Shown: positions 14,380 through 27,330, counted from the stretch's first letter. The stretch: DNA of 64,000 nucleotides from Panonychus citri (GCF_014898815.1 NW_026515539.1:744001-808000), one strand, 5' to 3'. Translations and numbers: made by a program. Notes: generated from the letters alone by a model not told the origin.

Positions 14380-16267
14380 AGAAATAAGAAAGAAGATAAT
14401 TTTTCATCTTCTCAGTGGTTACTTTCTATTTTTTCTTCTCATCCTACTCTCTCTTTGGTACTCTCTCGTCTTCTATGAGATTGGGATCAAAGACCAAAGT
14501 CAATAACAGTGAGGATGCAAAAGAAGATGAAGATGAAGATGAAGATGGAGAGACAAGAAGATAAGGTTGTTGTTAGGATGAAGATGATAATGGGAAAAAT
14601 AAGATGTAAAACATTTTATACAAAATGATGAAGATAAGGAGACATTAGAGAGAAGATGGAAACTTATTGAAATGGGAAAAGAAAATTTTTCTGAAGAGAA
14701 AAACAGAAACAAATTAGTTTAAATTACAATTGATTTCTATCTCTAATGGTCAAGGGTAATGATGAGTAATGGTAATTAATTGAATTGTCCATCATCAGAT
14801 TGATTGTAAATCTTGAAACTCAAAAATTCATTGTTGTCAATTTGATTTGCGTGTTGATTGTACAAACATCAGAATGATATTCAAATTGAAAATTATCCAA
14901 TTTTGTGTATTGATTTGATTGATTTTTTTTGTTCACTTGAACAATTTTCAATTTCAATAAGTTTCTTGTGACGAGAAAAAAAAATTCATGGGAAATTGAA
15001 TATTAGTATAACAATAGCACACAATTAAGTAATTGTTTTGTATTTATCATCATCATTATCTTGTTATTATTGTTGAGAGTCCGAGATAATATCGACTGGT
15101 CAATCAATTCCTCGATTCCATATCTTCCTATTGACTGTCAACCTGAAATGAAGCAGAAAATTAATGAGAACAATTTAAGAAAAATGAAAATAATTACATG
15201 ATAAAAAGTAATAAACCTTAATTGTATTATCGTCAGGAATTAATCACCATCATGAAATCCAAGAAAAATTCATAAGTTGTTTGGAAAAATTTTTCTAAAT
15301 CAATTGTTTGTATTATGATTATTATTATATCATCATCAGGATTGATGATGAATCAAATTGGCTCCCAGCAATTGATTGTAATTGATTGTAATCATCTTGT
15401 TGGTGGTCTTGTGTGTGTGGTGATTAACTAATAGTAGTCATTTAAATTGAATTTGTATGCGTGATATTATTAGTTGATTATCATGTCTATTGATGATTGG
15501 AACCACCAAAATATAATAATAATAAGTAAATTGTTGCTCTTGTTGTCGTCGTTCAATACTAGAAATAAGTAAATTGTTGCAATTTCAAATCGTGATTAAG
15601 ATGTAACATTATTGTCAGTTAATCATAATATTAAATGATAATAATTTTAAATCATCGTAGCATTTTTTTTTTCAAAGAAAACTAAATTGTATCAATAAAT
15701 TGTAACTTGCAACATGCAAGGTGATCATCATTATCCTTCAGGTAATTTAGTCGTAATTGTAATTAGTTTATAATCAACTTGTTAAGATGATCTATGGGGG
15801 GTGGAAGATAAATAAGATTCTAGATTAAGTGATTAACTTATCAATGTTGGCCAAAGATCGTTAATTAGTATTTAGTGGACTTTTACGTTGACAGTGCTGG
15901 GGAATATATTGTTTTCCAAGTGACCAATGTTCTTGTAATTAAGAATCAATTTTGATTGGTAGCTTATGATTTAATCTAATGGACAATTTAAAGTTTTCCT
16001 TTTCCAATTTTTAAACAGGTAAATCTTATTCTCAGGTAAATATTATTATCTTATTTTTCCATCTTTTCTTCATTTGGTTTCCAGTAGTTTACATCTTATT
16101 TAATCTTCTTCTTTAATGATTAACTTTTCTCTTCAAATCTCAGCCATTAATTGCTCGGTGTTTTATCGTTGATTGTTGTTCCCGTATTAAGATATTATTT
16201 ATTCCAGGTTGTTGATTCCAAATGTTGATTCTTAAATGATTTTATCATCAGATAATAAATACATGAA

Positions 16268-16959
16268 CATATACTATTAGGTATGTGCACATGAAATGGC
16301 ACTTTTGAAGAAAATTTTTTTCTTTTGATGATAATTCGAGAACCAGTCAGTATATTGAGATATTATTTTATTCACTAAATAGATAAGACTCTAATGAATG
16401 AAATGATATCAAATTTAACTAGGAAAAAAATTATTAATTTAATTAGAATTAATTTTTAAAAATATGGAAAATTCATGAAATTTTGACACTTTTCATTGGT
16501 CGGAAAATGGCCTTAGTCCAAAAAAATCAATTATTTTTTTCGATTTTTATATTTTTGTTACTTTTTTCTTTCGATTGATGCTAAAATCATAATCCTATCC
16601 CTTAGAACAACAAAATAATAATTAATTGAAAATTACCTTTTTTTCATCACTTTTTACTAATTAACACCTTTTTTGATAAAAATTCCCATAGACACCCATG
16701 TTAATTAATAAAGGTATCAAAAATGATGAAAATCCTCAGTTATCATCAGTAAAAATAAAAGTATAATCATATTTTGAATTCTAATTAAATTAATAATTTT
16801 TTTCCTAGTTAAATTTGATATCATTTCATTCATTAGAGTCTTATCTATTTAGTGAATAAAATAATATCTCAATATACTGACTGGTTCTCGAATTATCATC
16901 AAAAGAAAAAAATTTTCTTCAAAAGTGCCATTTCATGTGCACATACCTAATAGTATATG
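16268..16959. mobile_element. Foldback-type element with 183-bp perfect inverted repeats
   Basis: The left arm (16268-16450) begins CATATACTATTAGGTATG, and the right arm (16777-16959) is its exact reverse complement as far as I can read, with no mismatch seen over 183 bases. A 326-bp AT-rich centre separates the arms and has no open frame of note, so the element is non-autonomous (MITE or foldback). The outer ends are palindromic (ATA/TAT), so the target duplication cannot be told apart from element sequence. TA or TATA is possible, but no longer duplication is seen. The identity of the arms suggests a recent insertion or ongoing arm conversion. The superfamily is not assigned. Confidence 0.88.
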
Positions 16960-18461
16960 GTTGGAGTTGTTTTCCTTTTATGAGAAACAATTTACATCGT
17001 CAACAAAGTCAATGGACCATCTGATTGGATATCAATTGATTCCAGTTCCATGATGATTATCATGATGATTCTCTGAATTACTGTTAATATTGAATAGTCT
17101 TTTTATCGGCAATTGTGATTTCATTTCAATTGTTTTCATTGGATTTCCAATCAAAGGGGCAAAATGTATATAGATGATGATCATTTCCAATTCAATGGTG
17201 TGAGTATTTAAGAGGGTAATTGTTACATGGAAGATCAATTTTGTTAACAATTTAGACAACAATATACAACTATTAAACTATGGTGTATATATTGATGATT
17301 AGCGAGCTAAATGTTTCCTTTTCCAATGATATATTAATTAGCTTGTGTATATACTTTTCCTTGGGCTGATGACACTTCAACTTTTGCTTGTTATTGTTGT
17401 TTAACTGATCAACCTTGTAAAGTTAATCGTTGGAGCGGAATCACTGAAAAGGCCAATTACCTTATTAGTTAATCTTCATCGCTACAACTTATCCATATCT
17501 CTCTCATTGATGATTTTATCTTTACTTTGTCTTAATCATTGAGTATGATGGAGATGTTGATTGATTCATTTTTGTTTTTCTTCATTCTTGTTACTCTTCA
17601 ATTCCCTTGAAAACAGGTAAAGTATGTTGCTGATTGTTGGCGAAAATTATTCCAATGGTTTGATGATTGTTTCTCTTAGCAACTTGAATCTTTCGATATT
17701 ATCACATTTAGAATGCAAATTCTCATGGTGAACATTTCTGGAGAGAAATATTATTATGGAATATTATCCAAAACAAAAGGAAGAAGAGTAGGTTAGGTCT
17801 TCTATTCTGTCTCGATTAAGGAGTGAAGATAATCAAAGTTTGGCTCAATTAATTGTCAAGGTAATTTATGAGCCACGCACTTCCGTGGATCCCTTCACAC
17901 AAACACGTCAATAAAATGGTTCGAGTGGGAAATGGAAAAATTATATTGCGTGTTTTTGACCATCTCTCTCTCGACTGACCAGCTCTTTTTTCATTCTCTT
18001 TTTGTTTCTCTCGCTTTTAGGCAACATTATTGTCCTTTTCTTTTACCGATAACTTAATGTACTGTATATGTACTGTATTCACATATTGATGATGATGATG
18101 ATGAACCTGCATCTTGCCATCAACATTTCTCTCTCCATCTCTTCCAACTGTCTTTAAGCCAACAATTGACCAACGTTTAACAGCACGCAACAATTATCAC
18201 GATGTTTACACAAAGAGAGAGAGAGAGAGAGAGAAATTGGTTAATTGCAATGAAAATACTGATTTGTTATGGTCTTTCTTTAAACTCGCCTGTAAATATG
18301 ATTAGTCTTAAGTCCTTTGTTCAATCTCCTCCTGTGTCCACTTTCTTATACATATTGTTTCCAATTCTTCATTCTCATTATCAGCTAATCACCATCTCTT
18401 TCTCTCTCTCTCTCTTCTGGTGTTGGTGGAGGTGGAAAGGATGATGAGAATGAGGTATATT
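16960..18461. other. Non-coding stretch
   Basis: AT-rich spacer between two inverted-repeat elements. It has a short GAT run near 18090 and a GA run near 18213, whose Arg-Glu repeat frames are artefacts. I see no gene or RNA. Confidence 0.6.
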
Positions 18462-18624
18462 CCTGTTTCACCAATTCTTTAAGTAAACATTGAAGTTAAT
18501 CCCTTTGTCTTTGTTAATTTTCACAAGTTTTAGGTTAAAATTGTCAAAGAATCCATTAAAATAGAAAGGGTTTTTTTAGTTTGGTGCTGTTCTGAACGAA
18601 GTTAGGTCGTTTTTGGTTTGGTTT

Positions 18625-18653
18625 GATTAGGTTAGGTTAGGTTTGGTTAGGTG
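18625..18653 (+). repeat. Short TTAGG-like run
   Basis: GATTAGGTTAGGTTAGG followed by TTTGGTTAGG gives three perfect and one imperfect copy of TTAGG, the arthropod telomere unit. It lies inside the 413-bp inverted-repeat element, so it is better seen as part of that element than as telomeric. Confidence 0.7.
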
Positions 18654-18687
18654 TGAGATGTAAACCTAATTAATTATAACAATTAAT

Positions 18688-18754
18688 GGCCCGGAGGGCC
18701 TCGGACAACCAACCTAATCAACAAAATTAACTAGTGGCCCGGAGGGCCTCGGAC
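18688..18754. repeat. Twin GC-rich hairpin words, 48 bp apart
   Basis: The same 19-bp word, GGCCCGGAGGGCCTCGGAC, is present at 18688-18706 and 18736-18754. Each contains GGCCC-GGA-GGGCC, which can form a small hairpin. Both copies lie in AT-rich surroundings and are followed by similar ACCAACCTAAT / ATCAACCTATT sequence, so the whole unit of about 48 bp looks tandemly duplicated. Confidence 0.85.
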
Positions 18755-18874
18755 TATCAACCTATTCAGTTAAAATACCTATGATTCTTTGAAGGTTTCA
18801 ACTTTAGTCCTTTCAAAATTAACAAAGACAAAGGGATTAACTTCAATGTTTACTTAAAGAATTGGTGAAACAGG

Positions 18875-19512
18875 ACTGAACCTGAGAATGATGGTGGAAA
18901 AGAAAAAAGAAAAAATTCTATTCTCACCAGTATGTAATCCATAGTGAAGACAAAGATAAAGAGACAACATGGTAAAGGTCATTGATCATAATCCACAGAG
19001 AATTTCAGCTTTTATCAGGGTTAATTAATTAGATGAACTCTTTTGGTGTTGAACAATTAATGGAACAATTTATCTTCTAAAAATTAAAGAAAACCAATAA
19101 ATTAGAAGGACACAGAATGTAAATTAAATTGTAGATAATCACCAAGAGTAATGAACAAAAGAAAAACGGTCAACAAGAGTAAACAGAAAATCTAAATGAC
19201 AGTTTACATCATAATCTTCACTTTTCCCGGTTAAATATAAATTCTCTTTGTTTCTTTAATCACTTAGTCATCATCACTTTTAATTATCATCATCAAACTA
19301 AAGACCAAATGGATTAACAGTAATTAGATTAACAAATTGGAGAAAAGAAAAAAACACAATAATTTTCCTTCTTTTCTGTATCAACGATCCCCGAGAATCT
19401 TTTGTTTACTTTTTTTCGCATTTAAAACACTTTGAACGTGAAAAACGCTAATTCTCAGTTTTTTAATATTTTGAATGTGAAAATGAATTAATTAACATTG
19501 GACTCCTTAATA
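18875..19512. other. Non-coding spacer
   Basis: AT-rich sequence between two inverted-repeat elements. No gene, RNA or repeat of note is seen. Confidence 0.6.
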
Positions 19513-20065
19513 AGGTATGAGTGGTAATGTTTGGCAGTAAATTTTTCAAATCAAAATTGCGACAAGAAGACTTGACCTGTGGCACCGAAATTAGGTTCAT
19601 TCTAACGGAAATTTAACGGGCATCATTTTGGTACTAAATTAAAGTTAATTGAAAATTAGTTGTTTTTCAAAATGGTTCTTAATGGAGGTCAAGTCCGAAC
19701 TCTCATAACGATTTTTCTTAGTCGCCATCCAGAATTTAGTTTATATCAATGGGCCGATAGACTGGAAAGTTCTGAGACACCTCTGAGGTCATTCAGTATT
19801 GTTGTGCCAAAGGTCAGGAATGAAAAAATTTTATTTATTACCCAGATTGCGACCAAAAACCGACGAAAACGATGGCGCCAAATTTAAACCAATTTACACG
19901 ATTAGCCCATGATTGGACTGGTTCGTAACGGGAATTGGCCACTAAATTTAATATTTATGTCACTTACTAGTCGAGGTCTATTGGCCAGATTTGAAAATTT
20001 TATTATAAATGATCTCATTCAAATTATAGAATCTCGATTACTGCCAAACTTTACCACTCATACCT
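19513..20065. mobile_element. MITE of the AGGTATG family, copy 1 (553 bp)
   Basis: Terminal inverted repeats of about 28 bp start AGGTATGAGTGGTAA. Left and right ends differ at one position (GGTAATG against GGTAAAG). Both ends are bounded by TA (19511-19512 and 20066-20067), which fits a TA target as in Tc1/mariner-type elements. The interior has two moderate open frames on the plus strand (about 19660-19887 and 19909-20103, the latter running past the right end) with no recognisable domain. I treat the copy as non-autonomous. A second copy with related ends lies at 27331. Confidence 0.82.
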
Positions 20066-23000
20066 TATTATTATTATTGAAGTTCCATGGATCACAAAAA
20101 TAACAGAAAATTATCTAAAAGGTAAGAGAAAAGTGAAATTAAATAAAATTCAAGATGAAAACCATTGAAAAGCATTGACAACGTTACCTTTTGCTCAATG
20201 TGACCAAACCTAAATTCATACATGCAAATGTATTTCAATGTGAAAACTAATATTGATATTATTGTTGTTATTATTACTGTTAAGAATACAAAATTTCTGA
20301 TTTATCAGAATGACAAGAAATCAATTCCGTAAAGTGACCGTACCGATCAATAATTACTGAAATGTTGAGTGTAATCTTCATGGAGGTCATCTGATGTTTT
20401 GTAAGTTTCTTTGTATTTTTATTTTTCTTTTAATCTTATTGATTTGGATTTGAATTTGAATCCATCCACTATTTGGATTAATAAAATTTCGGAGAATAGA
20501 ATTTTTTTCTTTGAAAAATTTCCTAAATTAATTTGCTCTCTTTAATTGTGGTTTCAGTTAATTTGTTTTATTCTTTCGTATGTGTAAACTTTCATGTTGT
20601 ACATGATGATGCCCTGAAGGTTGAAGAATCAGGTAAGAAATGAGATAACAGATCCACAGGTAACTATTAATATGAATAATATATTGAATTGGAAAACCAG
20701 TTGAGTGTTTTTTAAAAAAAAACACTAAATACTGATTGAGAATAATGATAAATATAATTGAGAAAATGGATCAATCCGTTTTTTATCACAATTAAAAGTA
20801 ATTCATCAACAGTGATAATCATTTTCGACTGAATCATTTGCTTGTTGTCATCAAATTGTAATAAATTTGATGAAAATTGAACGGAACCTCTTCTTCTGGA
20901 TTAATTTACTTCTCTCATGGTTAATGTTATCGTTTCGTTTTTCAGGGTAAGTTCATTTTTTTCTTCTTCTTTTCTTTCTCATTTCATCTTCTCTCAGATT
21001 GTAATCAAATTTATCGTTATTATCATTGATTGATTGTCAAGATATTATGGGCAAAATGTCACAACTTGCCACTTTTTTACTCTGATTCGTGTTGAAAATA
21101 TATCCACACACTTTGAAACCACATTTAATTACCTTTTTTTTTTGATAATTTATAATTGTGAGTGAGTGTCTAGATACAATTAAGAGAAATCAAGAGAAAA
21201 CCCCGTTGACATTATCATTGCTTTATTATCAATTTAATTGCTTTTTTTGTTCCTCTTATTGGTTATAATTTAGCTCGATCACTTTATCCCGTCTTCAGGA
21301 TATTCACTTGAATTCATTTAATCTTGAAACTGATTAATTCAGTTACAATGATTCCACCTGAACCTTTGGGATCCATGGTACTTTTATCCTCGCTGGATTG
21401 GCCTCATCATTTATCGATAAATTTAAACTTTTAATTTCGTTATTAATCAATCCAAGTATCCAAATCATAAATCTCAAAGTTAATCTACTTACAGGTAAAC
21501 ATAAAAAAGATGAAAGAAAATATGTAATTATGTTTTCTAATTTGTCAAATAATTTAATGCTAATTGATAATATTTCAATTTAATTAACTGTTAAATTGTG
21601 GAAAAAAAATACAATTTAATTGAGAGATTCAATTTTTGAATACGAAAATTTAAATTAACAGATTATTATGATTATCGTTAACATGGTTAATTTCATTGTT
21701 ACTCTCATTTTCAATGGGAACAGTTAATCACAGTTAGTGTTTTATATCATTTGATTGTATTGTTATTAACTGTTGTTAGTTTTGATTGTTTATTTTCATG
21801 ACAGTAATATAACAATCAAGACAAGAATAGCAGTTGACTACATTCATGTTCACAATGATAAAGTAAAAGTTGAATATCATCATCATCAACTGGACAATTA
21901 AATGGTGACAATGTAACTGGTATGTTGTTAACGTTGGGGTGAAGAGAGAGAGAGAGAGAGAAAATGATATGTAGTAATTAAATTGTAAACAATTAGATTT
22001 GTTGGTCAGTAGAAATCAACAGGTTGATTGTTTGTTTTTTGTTGAACAATCAAGTTAACTGTTGTTGTCGTTGTGATGAATATTTTTGTTGTTTTCAGCT
22101 GAGCACAGAATCGCGTCAACGAAAGTCATGATAAAATAATTAAACTCTAAATTAATATTATCTGTTTATAAACTCAACTGACAATTAATTAACTTTCTAC
22201 TTGTACATGGATGTTAATATCTGTCATGCACGAAAGGTAAAAGGGATTCTCAATTCTGTAATCTAACAATAGTAACTAAAAATATCTACACATTGTAATA
22301 GAAACGAGAAACGATTCCAACTACTGAGGAAATGTCCATACAGTGAACATGATAATTACCATGGATTTGGTTTAACAATTTGTTAACCAATTACCAAATA
22401 ATTGTTGGGGTGTCTCATTTATTTGCCTGGTGTTTCATGATGGAGAAAAATCGATTCAATTCATTGAGAAGAAAATTATATTCCTTATGATGTAATTTTC
22501 GTACGATGAATGAAATAGAGAGAGAGAAAAGTCAATTTTCAACATTAGTGTTATTATCATTAAACAGAGAAAATAATACTAATGATAAACTGTTTCTCCA
22601 CCTTGATCACCAATATACCACTTCCACTTTCAACCACCACCTCTCACTCCTCTCTCTCTCTCTCTCTCCACTTTTAAGGTTTGATTGGTTTCCATCATGA
22701 TGTTCCTGTTGATAATGATGATGAGTACGATAAGTTCTCATATAAATATAACTGGTTTCTGGGAAAAAGACTCATGGTTGACTGATTGTTGTTCCATTAT
22801 GTTTCCATGCTGAGATGATTTCAAGAGTAGAAAGAGAAAATATTACTTTCGAAATGATGATCAATCCGTCAAAAAATAGAGAGAGAAAGAAAAGACTGAA
22901 CAACGAAATTCAGAAAAAGAGTCAAAAATAAAAGAGAAATTCTCATGTTATCCTTTTATCCTTCTTGATATGAAATAAGAATTTCATATTTCCATTGATC

Positions 23001-24417
23001 TTTGTTTCGTTAGGTTTCAACTCTTTTTTTCCGCTCAACAGAATTGCAAGAGAAAATCAATTAAAAGGTAACTTTACCTTTCTTCTTGTTGATTGTTGTT
23101 CTATTTTAATTATGAAATTTGACACAAATTTGAATAAAAATAATCGATCAGTTGATAGAAATTAACTCAACTATAACAATTAAAAGAAGGGAAAAATAAT
23201 TGATGTTATCGATACTTTTCCAGAGGAATTAATTGATTATTTGTTTTGTTTTATTTTCTTCTAAATGTTGATTAATAGAATTAATTAATTAACAAGGTTT
23301 GTATTTTCTTTTTTTTCTTTCATTGTCAATTCTATGGTATGATTCATTTAATTGTTCTTAATTGTTCAATAGTTTCTTTCATTTCTATTCAGTTAATTGT
23401 TGATGTTTGTTTTATTTTTGTCAGGTAAACAATTGGTCATCTTTATGTAAGGTATTGGGATAAGTAAATATCAATTATCTTTGAAAAAGATAATCAAATT
23501 AACTATTAATTGTTGATGTAAGTGTGATCATGTCAAGTGTTGATTATTAGAGATGCGAATTACTTGAAAATTTAAATAAACTGATCATTACATTGAAAAC
23601 CAAGTTAATCAATTACCTAAACTTTTTTAAGGTAAGTAGATAAATCTTAAGGTAAACATTAACAATAAGATTCTTGGCCTTTATTGTCAATTAGATAATT
23701 ACTCAAATTAGATTGTGATTTTTGTGCTAATATCTTATATTTATTAATATTAATCTACAGGTATCTCAGTTTATATATTTGTACATGTTAATAATGGAAA
23801 GTTGCTATATAAGTGCTATGGAAAAGGAGGACACAGCTAATTTAACCTGCGATCTCAATTGGTGAACTGATTCGCTATATTGGTGGTGGTGCTTGGTGGT
23901 TCATGGTTGGTGCTATTGGTGGACAAAACCAGTAGAGATTGAAAGAAGAGCAAATTTATCCTTTTTCAAGAAAGAAATTGGTGTTATGGTGTAAACAATT
24001 ATATTATTTTATTGTTAAATTGGATTGTCTGGACACGATTTTTTACATTAGGTAAAGTCAATATTAACCAGGTAAACAGAACTTTTTTTTTTAATTTTCC
24101 GGTTCTCTCCTTTTATCCTTTATTCTCAATTCTCTTCCTATTGCTATTCCGGTAACAAGTTTCTTCTCTCTCTTCTTATATTTTCAATCCAACAAGTACT
24201 ATAATTACAACATGGAAGATGAGAGAGAGAGAGAGAGAGAGAGAGAAAACCAAAAACAGTATTTACATTGTGAATCAATTTTCTTTATTTCAATTAATCA
24301 ATATTAAGAGTTCAGTTGATCATATTAATATACAAATTGAAAAATTCAATTGAAGAACCATGAAGAGTTGATTTAATATGTTTTTCTCAACAACCACTTC
24401 AATCACTAATCCATTTT

Positions 24418-24420
<3 letters not shown>

Positions 24421-24459
<39 letters not shown>
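24421..24459. repeat. (TC)n microsatellite
   Basis: Uninterrupted TC dinucleotides for about 39 bases. The minus-strand Arg-Glu repeat frame across it is an artefact. Confidence 0.95.
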
Positions 24460-24461
<2 letters not shown>

Positions 24462-26189
24462 ATGAAAACATGGACAATGTTTCTCTTTAGATACTTAATA
24501 AAATACACTGACCAGCGTATCAATTGGTTTTAAAATGTTTCCAAAAATGTATTAATCCCCATGACCCAGACTAATATCTCACAAATCCTTTGATCGTTAA
24601 TCTGTCCTCGTCCATTGAAAACATCTAATAGAAAATGAAAGTAACCAAACAATATCACTTTGATTACTTTTTTTTTTCTTCCATCGAGTCTTTTTATAAC
24701 TGTAAAAGTAACAATTTGCTTGAATGAATTAAGATTTCGCTCTCTTTCATTTTCATTTTAACAGTTAGCTTTGTACTTTCGTCCTAAATTGTAGTCCATA
24801 ACTGTTCAATATCGTAACGAGTGAATTTGGTCAAACTACATTTGTATTATTGCAAAATGTTTGAGTATATGTGTGAATACCTTTCATTGATTGTTTATTG
24901 AATAACAAAAAAGTAATAAGAAAAGAAAAGGCAAAATCAGTTTTCTCAGAAGAAATCGATTGAAAATTTATTTCTCTTTTTCCATTTTGTTAATAAACCA
25001 TTTCATATGTTTACCTGGAGAAAGAGTCACGAAAATTGTTGATTGTCAATGATTAGAATTCAATTGAAATATTTTCCCGTAACCTAATTTACACTTTAAT
25101 TGTAAATTAATTGTATTAATAATTATATTCACAGAGAATCAACTGGTCAATCGCCTGGATCACAATCAGCTTGTTAAATGGTCACTTACCTGAAAACAGA
25201 AATGAAATAAAAAACCATTTCCAAATTGATAATCAAAATAACTACAACAATTTGATAATTGGATCAAAATCAACATGATAATTATCGTAATCATTATTCA
25301 TCGACAATTAACAATTGTAATTGGACGATTAAGATTAAAATGGTCATTCGTCAGTAAACCGATACAAACGTTTCATCAACATAAATAATGAGCCAACGAT
25401 ATTTTTGAATTGTTTCTTTTCCCAGGACGATGGCGATTCAGATAATGATGATGATGATGATAAAAAAGTAGCTAATTATATTATATCAACCGTTATAATA
25501 GTGTAACAACCTGTTTCCCTTTGCATACCCACCTACCTGTAGATTGATGTTAATTGTAAGCGTAATTGTGGTTTTCCACTTTTGACCATCATCAACAATT
25601 AGAATCATTTAATGTTTCTGTGACCACAATCACCCCAAAAGAGGGTAACAAAGGTAACATGCATTTAATAATCTGCATAATGATTATTTAATCATCTTCC
25701 TTATTCATAAACAACCATTGAACAATTAACTTAATTTTCACTTACCCTTATTAACCAAACAGTTAACTATTTATTAGCAGCTATTAATTTCAATTTGATT
25801 TTTTTTTGTGTTCACTTAACTTTGATGATTTAACCTTTAATTTACTCTTTTTTTAATCATCTTAAATTGCTCTATTTCCAGTAACAATCAAACAACAATC
25901 AAGTCCAAAGAAAAAAAAACAAGGTGAAAACAGAAAAGAAGAAGATAAATTGAATGAATGACCATTACTACTTTCGGTAAGAGAAAGATAAATGTTACGC
26001 TTTATTATCATTTGTTATTATATATCAAGTGGTGGTCAATCTCATTAATGGAACACCAATTAAGCCTTTGCTTTCAATTAAGCTTAATTATCAGCTAATT
26101 TAATTGTCTCTCTTTTTTATATTATCCTCATTCACCTCATATGTTGTTGTTGGATCTTTTTATTTATTCAAATTAACTTGTCAAATAAT

Positions 26190-26191
<2 letters not shown>

Positions 26192-26220
<29 letters not shown>
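26192..26220. repeat. (CT)n microsatellite
   Basis: Uninterrupted CT dinucleotides for about 29 bases. Confidence 0.95.
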
Positions 26221-26223
<3 letters not shown>

Positions 26224-27330
26224 GATCCTGTTGAATGATTACCATGATGATGATGATGATGATGAACATGATAATGAGGATGAAAAAATCTTCTGCTTCA
26301 TTAAATTCAAACTGTTTACTGGTTGATCTTTATAAAGAAACAGGAAACGTGATTTGTCAGTCAACCCTATCACCCTGTAATTATATAAACACTGTACCTT
26401 GTTGATTGATTATGGTTAAGATTTAAATGATCATAATCATTCTGGTAACAATTTAGCTCTTTCTTATTTTCTCTCAGTCAAATTAACAATTGAATCTCAT
26501 CCATAGCTGATTATCTTTGCTACAATTATTTCTAATTAAAATTTATCTCTTTTCACCTTTAGTTATATGTATTCTTGTTTATCGTTGAGAGCGTTGATTT
26601 TCAATTCTTTTGTATTGCTTTTTATCATTCTAATGATCAACATGATAATATTCATGATGATCATGTTGGTGATGACAATTATTACCAAGTTATATTATCA
26701 CCATGAATTTGAACAACAGGAATAACCATTTATTTTGAACAATATGAGTCCATTGAATGGCGACGAAAGATGAAGATTAGATGGCAATTGGATGATAATG
26801 ATGATGATATATTAATGACTCATCAAGCCTTCTCTTTATCACTACTATCATCATCTTTATCCAAGCATGTTAAACATATTCAGTGATTAATATTCATTGG
26901 AATCATCATTTTTTTTTCAAGAAAAGTAAAAGCAAAAACCTAGTGAAAGAAATTGATGTAACAATCAATTGAAATTCACTGAAAAAGATGCTGCTTTTTA
27001 TCATCATCATCATCTCCTGACGTTCATTCACTCGTTATTTATATTATTAATACTTATTCACAGGAAACTCCAGCATAATGTAAGTGTTATTCATATACAT
27101 CTCATGAAAAGATAAATTTTTATTTCTCTTTCTCTATGCAAATGATAATTTGGCTCATCCATAAATTGAACATATTGACTGAACTTTTTCTTTTCTTTTG
27201 TTTCAGTTCCAAGATATAACTAAATTTTTCTCAATATATCAACACCATTAGGTAACAAATTGGTGGATAAAATTTTCCACCAACTCTCTCTCTCTCTCTC
27301 TCTTGATTAACCGCATCAATTTAAAATATA

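Larger units (their letters stand above)
1566..16267. other. Gene-poor AT-rich stretch with simple repeats
   Basis: No convincing gene is seen across about 14.7 kb. It holds purine- or pyrimidine-strand-biased tracts at 1.7-3.9 and 6.0-6.9 kb (GA and GAT repeats and their complements), GA runs near 2713 and 8317, a GAT run at 8338-8362, GAT/GAA repeats at 11291-11355, and a long GA run at 14316-14376. Elsewhere it is dense in short words such as TTAATTGT, ACAATTAA and GTTGATT. Exon-like segments without clear partners occur on the plus strand at 3985-4036 and on the minus strand at about 8409-8560. These are listed as findings only. Confidence 0.6.
18462..18874. mobile_element. Inverted-repeat element, 413 bp, with GC-rich core words
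   Basis: The left end (18462-18521) starts CCTGTTTCACCAATTC, and the right end (18815-18874) is its exact 60-bp reverse complement. Weaker inverted similarity continues inward (TCAAAGAATC against GATTCTTTGA). The interior contains a short TTAGG-like run (18625-18653) and two copies of a 19-bp GC-rich word (18688 and 18736). There is no coding capacity, so the element is non-autonomous. No clear target duplication is visible at the ends I drew, so the true termini may be a few bases different. The superfamily is unknown. Confidence 0.82.
20066..27330. other. Gene-poor AT-rich stretch
   Basis: No gene is firmly supported. Contents are a GA run near 24221, the long TC run at 24421-24459, the CT run at 26192-26220, and GAT runs near 26245 and 26797. 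Exon-like segments that I could not place in a gene are at 20558-20632 (plus), 23761-23840 (plus) and 24530-24624 (minus). These are described under findings. Confidence 0.6.

Noticed and set aside
14219..14407. Open frame of Leu-Ser repeats on the minus strand
   Set aside because: It is a direct translation of the AG microsatellite. The same applies to the Arg-Glu and Leu-Ser frames at 18114-18444, 22506-22700, 24320-24523, 28487-28693, 29433-29633 and 56823-57120.
18625..18653. Telomere or telomere-fusion site from the TTAGG run
   Set aside because: Only a few units, inside an inverted-repeat element. A real interstitial telomere would be longer and not bounded by element ends.
26702..26887. 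Open frame of about 58 codons on the plus strand (QYESIEWRRKMKIRWQ)
   Set aside because: Long for its composition, but it includes a GAT run and a TCA-repeat Ser/Leu run. The acceptor is poor and there is no partner exon.
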